Position numbers and translations under genes: made by a program. The notes under the pieces were generated by a model. It worked only from the letters and a program-made list of their open reading frames with translations. It made no database searches and was not told the DNA's origin. From Chloroflexota bacterium (lineage in GTDB: Bacteria > Chloroflexota > UBA11872): a stretch of DNA of 64,000 nt. The DNA lies in contig JAPOYR010000002.1 in assembly GCA_026706485.1 (NCBI GenBank), forward strand, positions 124,001 to 188,000. The letters run 5' to 3'. This document shows positions 20,714-28,608 of this stretch, one piece after another (the first letter of the stretch is position 1; the number at the start of each line of letters is the position of its first letter).

Positions 20714-21333
20714 AAACGCGACGCCCAGCTGAGGCGCTCGGCGAGATCGCGCTCATTGCGCGTGAGGCGCGCATGGAAGTCCGGCCCGTGGATGGGCTCG
20801 CTCCACATGATCAGCGCGTCTTCCCGATCGTCGCTGTAGTAGCGCGGGCGCACGCCATGGTCCACGAAGCCGTATTTGCGATAGAGGTTTTGCGCCGCTT
20901 GATTGCTCATGCGCACCTCGAGCGTGATGCGCGTGGCGCCGCGCAGCCGGCTGAGCTTGGCCATCTCGATGATCAGCGCCTCGGCGAACCCGCGTCGGCG
21001 GTATTCGGGATCGACCGCGATGGTCGTGATATGCGATTCGTCGATCATGAGCCACATTCCACCGAACGCGACGACGTCGATGCCCGGCGCCGGGGCGCGC
21101 GGCCACAGGTTGAACGGGAACCGTCGCGGCGGAAGTGGCGGCGGCGGCTCCACGCCGGGGCGGCGCGCCACGAAGTACCACGCCCGCTGATTGTTCAAAA
21201 TCTCCCGTCGATATGAGTCGCGCGGCCACGGAACGGAAAATGACGCCTGCTCGATGCGGCGCACCTGGGGCAGGTCATCGAGCTGCATCGGCTCGATCAC
21301 GATCTCCGGACCGTCGGTGCGACCGTCAACCAT
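20710..21333 (-). CDS. rimI: GNAT acetyltransferase RimI-like (ribosomal protein S18 alanine N-acetyltransferase)
   Basis: A 207-residue GNAT protein. The acetyl-CoA loop region reads VDPEYRRRGFAEAL and the C-terminal motif NQAAQNLYRKYGFVDHGVRPRYY (cut: NQAAQNLYRKYGF) is typical of RimI, which acetylates the N-terminus of ribosomal protein S18. A proline-rich insert (about residues 62-82) lies between the first two motifs and is longer than usual. ATG 21333 was chosen because it overlaps the tsaB end by only 8 bases and gives MVDGRTDGPEIVIE; a longer reading to 21501 runs through tsaB. Location between tsaB and tsaD is common for rimI. Confidence 0.88.
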   Translation of the reverse strand: MVDGRTDGPEIVIEPMQLDDLPQVRRIEQASFSVPWPRDSYRREILNNQRAWYFVARRPGVEPPPPLPPRRFPFNLWPRAPAPGIDVVAFGGMWLMIDESHITTIAVDPEYRRRGFAEALIIEMAKLSRLRGATRITLEVRMSNQAAQNLYRKYGFVDHGVRPRYYSDDREDALIMWSEPIHGPDFHARLTRNERDLAERLSWASRL

Positions 21334-21958
21334 GGCCGGCGGCAGGCATATAGATAGGCCGTGCCACTTCCACGCCAACGATCGACGGATCGCGCTCGCC
21401 CGCCAGGCAGCCGACGGCATATGCGACCTCAACGGGCTGAATGCGTTGCAGCCGCAAACCGGCGGCGAGGATTCCCTCCGCCGTGCCGTCGTCCACGTCA
21501 CCGGCCACGGTCACGCCTGCTCCAAGCTGTGCCGCAAGCTCGGGCGCGCCAATGGCGGGAGTAGGCGGCGCGCCCTGCCCACCGGTCCAGCAATAGACGC
21601 GGCCACGGCCGGCGGGAATGACGATCGGCCCGCGGTGTCCGCCGGCGGCGCGAGCCACGGCTGCCGCGGACCGCACGCCGACGAACGGCACGCCCAGTCC
21701 GGTCGCCAGGCCCTTGGCAAACGCCACGCCGGCGCGCAGTCGCGCATAGCGTCCCGGCCCCATCGCCCCGGCGACCGTAGTCAGGCGCCCACGCAATTCC
21801 CGGAGGGGCAGGTTCCGGCCCGCGACCACGGCGCGCAGGCCGTTGCCGAGCGGCGTCTGCGCGGTGTCGCCCTGCCACGACGCCAGCACATCGTCCCCGT
21901 GCAGCAGCGCCATGGCGGGCGCGGAGCCTGTGGTGTCCATCGCGAGTACCATCGTCAT
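21326..21958 (-). CDS. tsaB: tRNA threonylcarbamoyladenosine biosynthesis protein TsaB
   Basis: A 210-residue ASKHA-fold partner of TsaD, lacking TsaD's metal site. The N-terminus LAMDTTGSAPAMALL and the central GPGRYARLRAGVAFAKGLA (the GPGSFTGLRxG-type motif) identify the family. It overlaps tsaE by four bases (ATGA) at its start and rimI at its end. TsaB holds TsaD and TsaE together in the bacterial t6A complex. Confidence 0.93.
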   Translation of the reverse strand: MTMVLAMDTTGSAPAMALLHGDDVLASWQGDTAQTPLGNGLRAVVAGRNLPLRELRGRLTTVAGAMGPGRYARLRAGVAFAKGLATGLGVPFVGVRSAAAVARAAGGHRGPIVIPAGRGRVYCWTGGQGAPPTPAIGAPELAAQLGAGVTVAGDVDDGTAEGILAAGLRLQRIQPVEVAYAVGCLAGERDPSIVGVEVARPIYMPAAGHG

Positions 21959-22449
21959 CGCGCCGCCATCCGTGCCCCCACGGCCGCGAGGAGTTCCCGA
22001 CTGCGAGGTCCACCGGCTGAGAGCGTCAGCGTGCGCCGGTTCGTCGACTCGGCCTGGATCGCCACGAGCAAGCAGTCGTCGGGCATTCGATCACCGGCTC
22101 GTTCGGACCACTCGACCGCCGTCACCGCCGGTTCGTCGAGCAGGTCCTCCCAGTCGATCGAGTCCAGGTCGAGCGCGCCCGCCAGGCGGTAGAGATCAAC
22201 ATGCTGCAGCCGCAACCGGCCCGACACATAGACCGACACGAGCACGTAGGTCGGCGATGTCACGCCTTCCGCGACGTCAAGCCCCTGGGCCATGCCCTGG
22301 GCGACCACGGTTTTGCCCGCGCCCAGCTCGCCATGGAGCGCGACGAGGTCTCCCGGCCGCGCGCACCGACCAATGGCAACGCCGACGGCCCGCGTAGCGT
22401 CAGGCCCGTCCGAGACCATTTGGGTGCGGGCAAGCGTACGGAACGTCAA
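21955..22449 (-). CDS. tsaE: tRNA threonylcarbamoyladenosine biosynthesis ATPase TsaE
   Basis: A P-loop ATPase that drives turnover of the TsaBD complex. The Walker A HGELGAGKTVVAQGMA follows LVAL, and SPTYVLVSVY and HVDLYRL are the family's other conserved blocks. The start is uncertain. TTG 22449 has a GGAG about six bases upstream and gives 164 residues beginning TFRTLARTQ; ATG 22419 gives 154 residues; GTG 22461 is also in frame. It is the first gene of the minus-strand t6A operon. The divergent glycosyltransferase starts only 26 bases away, so the two promoters must sit inside or overlap the coding ends. Confidence 0.9.
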   Translation of the reverse strand: MTFRTLARTQMVSDGPDATRAVGVAIGRCARPGDLVALHGELGAGKTVVAQGMAQGLDVAEGVTSPTYVLVSVYVSGRLRLQHVDLYRLAGALDLDSIDWEDLLDEPAVTAVEWSERAGDRMPDDCLLVAIQAESTNRRTLTLSAGGPRSRELLAAVGARMAAR

Positions 22450-22475
22450 GGCGCGCTCCACGAAAGGCGGCGGCG

Positions 22476-23678
22476 ATGAGCCTGCGCGTCGCCATGATCG
22501 CGCCGACGGGCTTCTTCGCGGACTACGGGTGTCACGTGCGGATCCTGGAGGAGGCCCACGCACTCCAAGCGCTGGGCCACGCCGTCACAATTTTTACCTA
22601 TCCGACCGGCACAACGCCGGACGGACTGCGCGTGGTGCGCCTGCCGGCGTTTCGCCGTCGGTCAGACGCGCACGTCGGCTCGCACCGGCGCAAGCTGCTG
22701 CTCGACCCGCTGCTGGCTGGATTGGTGCTCGCTCGCGGCCTGCGTCAACCCATTGACGTGGTGCACGGCCACCTGCACGAAGGCGCCGCGATTGGCTGGC
22801 CGCTGGCTCGCGCGCGTCGGGTGCCGCTGATCCTGGACTATCAGGGAAGCCTGACCAGCGAGATGGTCGACCATCGATTCCTCTCGCCGGACGGCCCCGG
22901 CGTACAGATATTCGGGGGAATCGAGCGCGTAATCGAGGCCGTGGCCGACTGCATCGTCACGAGTTCGGCGTTTGCCCGAGACCAGCTTGCCGCGCGTAAG
23001 TCGTGGTCGGCAGACCGAATCCTCGGCGTCCCCGACGGCGTTGACGTCGGGCGGTTTCGCCCGCGAGCGCCGGACGATGCCCCCGACCTGGCCGCGCTGC
23101 GCCGGCAACTCGGCATTCCGCCGAGCCGGCTGGTCGTCGGCTACCTGGGCCTGCTCGCGGAATACCAGGGCACCGGCGACCTCATCCGCGCCGCGCGCCT
23201 GGTCGTGGACGCCGAGCCGGGGACGCATTTCCTGATCATGGGCTACCCGAATGCCGCGGAGTACGAGCAGGCGGCCAGGCAGGCGGGCCTGGCCGAGCAC
23301 GTGACGTTCACGGGCCGGATTCCCTATGCCCAAGCCCCGGCGCACCTGCGGCTCTGCGACCTGGCCGTCGCGCCCAAGCGGTCGGAAACGGAAGGCAACG
23401 GCAAAGTGCTCAACTACATGGCCACCGGCCTGCCGACCGTGGCCTACGCGCGCGGAGTGGCCGCCGAGTTCCTGGGGCCGGGGGCCCGGCTGGCCGAGCG
23501 AGGGTCGGTGTCGGCGCTCGCCAGTGAGATCCTGCGCCTGGTGCGAGACGCCGATACGCGCCGGACCTACGGCGAGAACCTGCGGGCGCGCGCCGAGCGA
23601 GAGTTTTCCTGGCAGCGGCAGGTTGGCAGGATTCTCGACGTATACGCGTCTGTCGGCGCGGAAGCGCGGCACGACTGA
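22476..23678 (+). CDS. Glycosyltransferase family 4 (GT-B fold)
   Basis: A 400-residue GT-B glycosyltransferase. The N-terminal half starts RVAMIAPTGFFADYGCHVRI and the C-terminal half has the GT4-type GYLGLLAEYQGT and the E-x7-E-like stretch KRSETEGNGKVLNYMATG, where the nucleotide-sugar donor binds. The acceptor cannot be told from sequence; neighbours mraY-like and murF suggest a cell-envelope glycan, but this is inference. It begins at ATG 22476 with GGCGGCG upstream rather than a good ribosome-binding site. Confidence 0.8.
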   Translation: MSLRVAMIAPTGFFADYGCHVRILEEAHALQALGHAVTIFTYPTGTTPDGLRVVRLPAFRRRSDAHVGSHRRKLLLDPLLAGLVLARGLRQPIDVVHGHLHEGAAIGWPLARARRVPLILDYQGSLTSEMVDHRFLSPDGPGVQIFGGIERVIEAVADCIVTSSAFARDQLAARKSWSADRILGVPDGVDVGRFRPRAPDDAPDLAALRRQLGIPPSRLVVGYLGLLAEYQGTGDLIRAARLVVDAEPGTHFLIMGYPNAAEYEQAARQAGLAEHVTFTGRIPYAQAPAHLRLCDLAVAPKRSETEGNGKVLNYMATGLPTVAYARGVAAEFLGPGARLAERGSVSALASEILRLVRDADTRRTYGENLRARAEREFSWQRQVGRILDVYASVGAEARHD

Positions 23679-23733
23679 TTGCTACCGTAACCCTGACGCC
23701 CGCCACACGTCGGAGGGTCGCATAGAGCCTGGG

Positions 23734-25098
23734 TTGGCGATCGGCCTGGCGGCCGGCTTCGCCTTCGTCATTGCCGCGGGGGGCTCTGCCGCGCTTCGAC
23801 GTCTGTTGCCGCACTTTCGATCGGCCGAGGTCAAGCGCGGGGCGCACCAGATCGCCACACCGCTCGGCGTGTCCGGCAAGCTGCCGCTCGTGGGCGGCAT
23901 TGCCGCCGCCGTCGCGGCAGTCGTCGTCGCGGCGCTGTTGTCGGCAGGCCCGGCCGCCTCCAGCGCCTGGTGGGTACTGGTCGTCGCGGCCGGGTTCTTT
24001 CTTTTCGGGCTCGCCGACGACCTGCGCAAGACGCGCACCGGGCGCGGCGTGCCCGAGGGCGCCTATCTGGTCATCGCTCTGCTACTCAGCGTCGGCGCGA
24101 CGGCGCTCCTGGTAGGCCCCGGCGCCCACGCGTCCGGCTCGGCATCGCCCTACGCCATGGCGCACTGGCTGGGATCGGGAGCGCATGTGCCGCTGAGCGT
24201 CTGGTACCTGGCGCTAATCCTCGGAACGACGCTGGCGACCAGCTTCAGCGACGGCATGGACGGGCTCACACCGGGCACGGTGGCCATCGCGACGGCCGGC
24301 GCCGCGCTCGCGGCCGGGCTCGCCGCCGGCGTCGGCCACGCCGGTTGGCCGCTCAGCGTCGCGGCCATTGCCGCCGGGCTCCTGGTCTGGAATCTGCCTT
24401 CGGAGTGGTCGCCGGCCAACCGCGGCGCCAACCGTCGAGCCGGCATCTACATCGGCGACAGCGGCGCCCTGATGCTGGGAGCGGCCTCGGCGGCCGCCGC
24501 AATCGTGGCGGGCGTGGACCTGCTGTGGCCGCTGGTCGCGGCGCCCCTGCTGCTGGAAGGCCTCTCGTCGCTGCTGCAAGCCAAGATCCTAGTGCCGCTG
24601 TACCGACGCTGGCGTGATCCCCGGCTGCCGGACGGGACGCCGGTTCCACATCAGCAATTCCCGCTGCCGCTGCTGGCGTCGCCGCTGCATTACCACTGGG
24701 AAATCGTCGGCCTGAACCGGCAGAAGATCGTGCTGGGGTTTTGGGCCGGCACCGCCGCCACCGCGGGCCTGTGCGTCATTGCGGCCGCGATGCTCGAATC
24801 GGCGTGGGCCGCGCTGGCGATAGCCCTCGCCGTGGCGGTGGGCGCGGCGTTCTGGGGCGCCGCCACGTGGACCCGTCCGGCATTCGTCACCGCCGACGGC
24901 GACTTCTTGCTGCTGTTTCACGGCCGGCCTATCACGCTGCTTGGATGGCTGCTGGCGCGACGGCGACGCGTGGTGGGCGACGCGGATGCGGTGAGGGCGG
25001 CCGCGGACAGGGGCCTTCTTGACCAGCCCATGAACGCCCATCTGCTCAATGCGACGCTCCACGAGCTGCTGGGCGATACGAATCGACCGGCGACGTGA
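23734..25098 (+). CDS. mraY: MraY-like phospho-N-acetylmuramoyl-pentapeptide transferase
   Basis: A membrane sugar-phosphate transferase of the MraY/WecA family with about ten membrane segments. Catalytic landmarks are present: Asp-Asp in GLADDLRKTRTG, SFSDGMDGLTPGT (the NxTDGxDGLA motif with Ser for Asn), YIGDSGALMLG, and a C-terminal HYHWE matching MraY's HHH-F-E loop. With murF two genes on, lipid I synthesis is the likely role. From TTG 23734 it is 454 residues, about 100 longer than MraY, with a cytoplasmic C-terminal tail. The start is unclear: GGAGG at 23712-23716 is ideally spaced for an in-frame ATA at 23722, while TTG 23734 is 17 bases away. Confidence 0.78.
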   Translation: MAIGLAAGFAFVIAAGGSAALRRLLPHFRSAEVKRGAHQIATPLGVSGKLPLVGGIAAAVAAVVVAALLSAGPAASSAWWVLVVAAGFFLFGLADDLRKTRTGRGVPEGAYLVIALLLSVGATALLVGPGAHASGSASPYAMAHWLGSGAHVPLSVWYLALILGTTLATSFSDGMDGLTPGTVAIATAGAALAAGLAAGVGHAGWPLSVAAIAAGLLVWNLPSEWSPANRGANRRAGIYIGDSGALMLGAASAAAAIVAGVDLLWPLVAAPLLLEGLSSLLQAKILVPLYRRWRDPRLPDGTPVPHQQFPLPLLASPLHYHWEIVGLNRQKIVLGFWAGTAATAGLCVIAAAMLESAWAALAIALAVAVGAAFWGAATWTRPAFVTADGDFLLLFHGRPITLLGWLLARRRRVVGDADAVRAAADRGLLDQPMNAHLLNATLHELLGDTNRPAT

Positions 25099-26171
25099 GC
25101 ACATCAGGCGTGAACGAGGACCTGCGTTCCGGACTGCGCGCAATTCTGGCCGCTCGCGGCCAGGCCGGCCCCTGGACGTGGCGCGCCGTCGCCGCCGACG
25201 CACGGCACGAAATCTGGCGCCTTCGCGCCGGAGCCGCGTCGCTCATCGTCAAGGTCTACCGGCCGGGGGCTGACCGTTACTACCACCACCGCTGGCGGCG
25301 CGAGGAGCGGGCATTGGACCTGCTGAGCCGCCAGGCGCCGGGATTGGCGCCCGAGCCACACGGGGCTCTGCTAGCGTCCGACGCATTCGCCGCCGTGGCC
25401 ATGGAAGACCTGGGATCGGAGTCCTTGGCCCAAGTGCTCGAAAGGGCGGACTCGGACGAGCGCGCAAGCTTGCTGGCGCGCGCCGTCGAGGCGCTGGCCG
25501 CATTCCGCGACGTGGCATCGCGCCACCAGGGCATGCTGCGGGCTCTGGCCTATCAGAGCGATCTGGACCGCATCACGCGCGACACGCTGCGGCGACGCCT
25601 CGCCATCGCCGCGGTTCGGCTCCGCGATCCGCTGACCGCGCCGGAGCCCGACGCGGCGCCGCGTGCCCTAGCACCGGGGTTGCCGTGGCGAGACCTCGAG
25701 GCCGGCATCGTCAGACTGCTAGTCCGCGCGCCGCGGCGGGTGGTGCACAACGGCTTCTCGCCGCTCAACCTGATGCCGCGTCCCGACGGACGGCTGGCGG
25801 TCATCGACTGGGAAACGCTGGCGGCGGCGGCACCGGCACTGGACGCAGCCGACCTCCTCACGTTTCCGAGTTTCGGCCTCTCGGCCAACGCCATCGAGGA
25901 CGAAGCGGCCCGGCTTGCCGACGCGTCGGACGCCGCCGGTCCAATCCAGGTGTTTTGGGCCGCCGCCGCCGAGCGCAGCTTGACCTACGCCGCCACCGCC
26001 GCCGTGCGCGAGCGCCGCGCACAGGCGGCGTCGCAATCCGACCGGGCATCGACCTACGCCGCTCGACGTCGGTGGTATCTCGGCATTTTTGACGACGCCC
26101 TGGAGCGCCTGCATCTGGACGATGCCGCGCGCCGTCGCATCCGCGACGCATTGGCCGGGCACCACGGCTGA
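25095..26171 (+). CDS. Aminoglycoside-phosphotransferase-like protein with degenerate catalytic loop
   Basis: A 358-residue protein with the layout of the APH/choline-kinase fold: an N-lobe with a beta-strand Lys (LIVKVYRPG), a linker MEDLGSESL, and a C-lobe. The catalytic loop, normally H-x-D-x-x-x-x-N, reads HNGFSPLN (His218, Gly220), so the catalytic Asp is missing, but the metal-binding Asp238 in VIDWE remains. It may be a pseudokinase, a nucleotide sensor, or use another base. The GTG start overlaps the mraY-like stop and its own stop touches the murF ATG, so it is tightly embedded between two peptidoglycan genes. The substrate is unknown. Confidence 0.7.
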   Translation: MSTSGVNEDLRSGLRAILAARGQAGPWTWRAVAADARHEIWRLRAGAASLIVKVYRPGADRYYHHRWRREERALDLLSRQAPGLAPEPHGALLASDAFAAVAMEDLGSESLAQVLERADSDERASLLARAVEALAAFRDVASRHQGMLRALAYQSDLDRITRDTLRRRLAIAAVRLRDPLTAPEPDAAPRALAPGLPWRDLEAGIVRLLVRAPRRVVHNGFSPLNLMPRPDGRLAVIDWETLAAAAPALDAADLLTFPSFGLSANAIEDEAARLADASDAAGPIQVFWAAAAERSLTYAATAAVRERRAQAASQSDRASTYAARRRWYLGIFDDALERLHLDDAARRRIRDALAGHHG

Positions 26172-27583
26172 TGTTCACCCTGGCGGACGTGGCCGCCGCC
26201 GCCGAGCAGCCGGTCCCACGCGGCGCCGACGATCTCGTCATGACTGCCGCGCACTTCGACAGCCGCCGCATCCAACCGGGCATGCTGTTCGTGGCGCTCC
26301 CCGGCGCGCGCGTGGACGGCCACGACTTCATCGGCAACGCCTTCGCCCGCGGCGCCGCGGCGGTGCTGTGCGCCAGGCCCGACCCGGATCAACCCATTGA
26401 GCGTCAGGTCATTGCCGCGGAGCCGCAGACTGCATTTGAGCGCCTGGCGGGCGCGTTGCGCTCGCGCTCGTCGGCGACGTTCGTGGGCGTCACGGGCAGC
26501 AACGGCAAGACGACCACGAAGGAAGCCGTGGCCGCGGCCCTTGGCGCCGCCGGCCCCACCCTTTCCACCGACCGAAGCGAGAACGCCGAGGTGGGCGTGC
26601 CGGCCACCCTGTCGCGGTTGGCGCCCACGCACCGCTACGCGGTTGTCGAGATAGGCGCCCAGGTTGTGGGGGAGATCGCCCACTACTGCAGCTACGCGAA
26701 GCCCGATGCCGGCATCATCACCTCCATCGCCGGCGCGCACCTGGGGCTGTTCGGCTCGATGGAGGCCATTGCCACGGCCAAGGGCGAGCTCTTTGAGGCC
26801 CTCCCGGAAAACGGGCCGGCCATCGTCAACGCCGACGACCCTTGGACCGAGTCCCTTCGGCGACGCGCGCCGGGACCGGTGGTGTCGTTCGGCCGGTCGG
26901 ACGCGGCGGACGTGCGGGTGAGCGGCGAGCTTCGGACCGATCCTCCAGGCACCCGCGTGCACATCACGGCCGGGAGCTTTGCCGACAGCGTTGACGTTCC
27001 CGGCACGGCGGGCGCCATCGATCTGGCTTTCGGCGCGGCGTTGGCGGCGACCCAGGCGCTGGGGGTGGATCCCGCGACGGCCTGCCGGGGGTTGCGCGAG
27101 TTTCGGCCCGCGCCGCACCGCATGCGGCTCCAGGCGCTACCGGGCGGCGGACTGCTGCTCGACGACACCTACAACGCGAACGCCGCCTCGATGAAGGTCG
27201 CCCTGGACACGCTTCACGCGGTGTCGGTTCCGGGACGCCGGATCGCCGTGCTGGGCGATATGTTCGAGCTTGGCGGCTTTGCCGCAGCCGCCCATCAGCA
27301 GGTGGGACGGGATGCCGCCACCGTGGATCGGTTGCTCTGCGTCGGCGCGCTGGCCGCCGATATTGCTTCGGGAGCTCGCGCGGCGGGCCTGCAAGCCGTG
27401 GACCTGATTCCCGCGGATACGGAGGACTCCGCGTCGATCGCGGCGGCCGTGGACGCGGCGGCTGCGTGGCTTCGGCGAGAGCTGGCAGCCGGCGACGCGG
27501 TGCTGCTGAAAGCCAGCAACGGCATGGGCTTCGCCCGCCTGCCGGAGGCGGTAACGGAAGCCCCGCAGCTCTCCTCCGGCTGA
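26171..27583 (+). CDS. murF: UDP-N-acetylmuramoyl-tripeptide-D-alanyl-D-alanine ligase
   Basis: A 470-residue Mur ligase that adds D-Ala-D-Ala to the UDP-MurNAc tripeptide, the last soluble step of peptidoglycan precursor synthesis. The N-terminal domain has FDSRRIQPGMLFVALPG, typical of MurF; the P-loop GSNGKTTTKE spans residues 109-118 with Lys113; the C-terminal domain has DDTYNANAASM. Its ATG shares one base with the stop of the kinase-like gene (TGATG). It ends convergently with the next minus-strand gene, with a single base between stop codons. Confidence 0.95.
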   Translation: MFTLADVAAAAEQPVPRGADDLVMTAAHFDSRRIQPGMLFVALPGARVDGHDFIGNAFARGAAAVLCARPDPDQPIERQVIAAEPQTAFERLAGALRSRSSATFVGVTGSNGKTTTKEAVAAALGAAGPTLSTDRSENAEVGVPATLSRLAPTHRYAVVEIGAQVVGEIAHYCSYAKPDAGIITSIAGAHLGLFGSMEAIATAKGELFEALPENGPAIVNADDPWTESLRRRAPGPVVSFGRSDAADVRVSGELRTDPPGTRVHITAGSFADSVDVPGTAGAIDLAFGAALAATQALGVDPATACRGLREFRPAPHRMRLQALPGGGLLLDDTYNANAASMKVALDTLHAVSVPGRRIAVLGDMFELGGFAAAAHQQVGRDAATVDRLLCVGALAADIASGARAAGLQAVDLIPADTEDSASIAAAVDAAAAWLRRELAAGDAVLLKASNGMGFARLPEAVTEAPQLSSG

Positions 27584-27584
27584 G

Positions 27585-28478
27585 TCAGCCCCCGGCGCGT
27601 TTGGCCTTGCGCGCCTCTTCGCGAGCCTGCTCGGCGCGGTAGTTGGAGATCCAGCTCATGGAATATTCATCGCGGCCGCGGATCAGGTTGGCGGCCAGCA
27701 CCGCGTGGCGAATCTCCTTGTGCGTCATATCCAGGATCGCCGCGGTTAACCCGGCCTCCATGGCCATGAGCAGGGTCGCCGCGTTGAGGGAACGTCGGGC
27801 CGGCAATCCGAATGACACGTTGCTTAGCCCGATGGACATATTCAGGTCGTCCTCGCGGTGCAGCGTGCGAATCGCGCCGAGCAAGCCGGGGCCGAAGACA
27901 TCATTGGCCCCAACCGGCAAGCACACCGGGTCAATGACGATCCGGTCGGCGGATATGCCGTGCTCCGCGGCGCTGGCCACCAGCGCGCGCGCGTTCTCGA
28001 CCCGTTCCTCCGCCGTCTCCGGCATGGCGGCGCCGCCCTTGGTGCACATCCCGATCATGCAGGCGTCGTGCTCGGCAATCGCCGGGAGCAACTCCTGCAT
28101 GTAGTCCGCCTCGAATGGGACGGAGTTCACCAGCGGGCGTCCCCGCGCGACCTCCAGACCGACCAGCAGCACGTCGATGGTGTACGAGTCGATCGACACG
28201 GGCACCTCGACCACGTCCTGCACCGCGCGCACGGCATCGCGCATCTTGCGCGCCTCGATCTCGTGGTGCGGGTCGCCCGTGTTGACGTCGATGACCTTGG
28301 CGCCCGCCGCGACCTGTCGCGTCGCGTCGCGCTGGACGTAGGTCCAGTTGCCTTCGTCGTAGGCGCGCTGGAGCCGTGGCTTGTTGGTGGGGTTGAGGCG
28401 CTCGCCGATGGGCACGAAGGCCTCATCCGGGCTGATCACCACTTCCAGGCCGTCACGGCCGCGAAGAACCGTACGCAC
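27585..28478 (-). CDS. Methyltetrahydrofolate-binding methyltransferase (pterin-binding TIM barrel, AcsE/MetH type)
   Basis: A 297-residue DHPS-like TIM barrel. FVPIGERLNPTNKP, VIDVNTGDP, VSIDSYTIDVLL and RIVIDPVCLPVG match the methyl-H4folate domain of corrinoid methyltransferases such as AcsE and the folate domain of MetH. It would transfer a methyl group from CH3-H4folate to a corrinoid protein, but no corrinoid protein or activating enzyme is nearby. The start is taken as GTG 28478, preceded by GAGG at a 4-base gap; ATG 28517 would add 13 residues without a ribosome-binding site. It lies downstream of folP on the same strand, so two pterin enzymes are neighbours. Confidence 0.8.
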   Translation of the reverse strand: MRTVLRGRDGLEVVISPDEAFVPIGERLNPTNKPRLQRAYDEGNWTYVQRDATRQVAAGAKVIDVNTGDPHHEIEARKMRDAVRAVQDVVEVPVSIDSYTIDVLLVGLEVARGRPLVNSVPFEADYMQELLPAIAEHDACMIGMCTKGGAAMPETAEERVENARALVASAAEHGISADRIVIDPVCLPVGANDVFGPGLLGAIRTLHREDDLNMSIGLSNVSFGLPARRSLNAATLLMAMEAGLTAAILDMTHKEIRHAVLAANLIRGRDEYSMSWISNYRAEQAREEARKAKRAGG

Positions 28479-28608
28479 GAAACCTCGACTAACGACGTGG
28501 GCGCGGCACCCTGGCATGAGGCGTGCGCAAAGGAGTAGTTGAGCATACGAACGGCGCGGCAGCCTGGCAACGCGTCCAGAACTGCGAAGCCCAGCTTCTA
28601 CAGATTCG

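Noticed and set aside
23326-23733. An upstream ATG start for the mraY-like gene, 136 codons earlier
   Set aside because: That would overlap the glycosyltransferase gene by about 350 bases and adds a low-complexity, non-homologous N-terminus.
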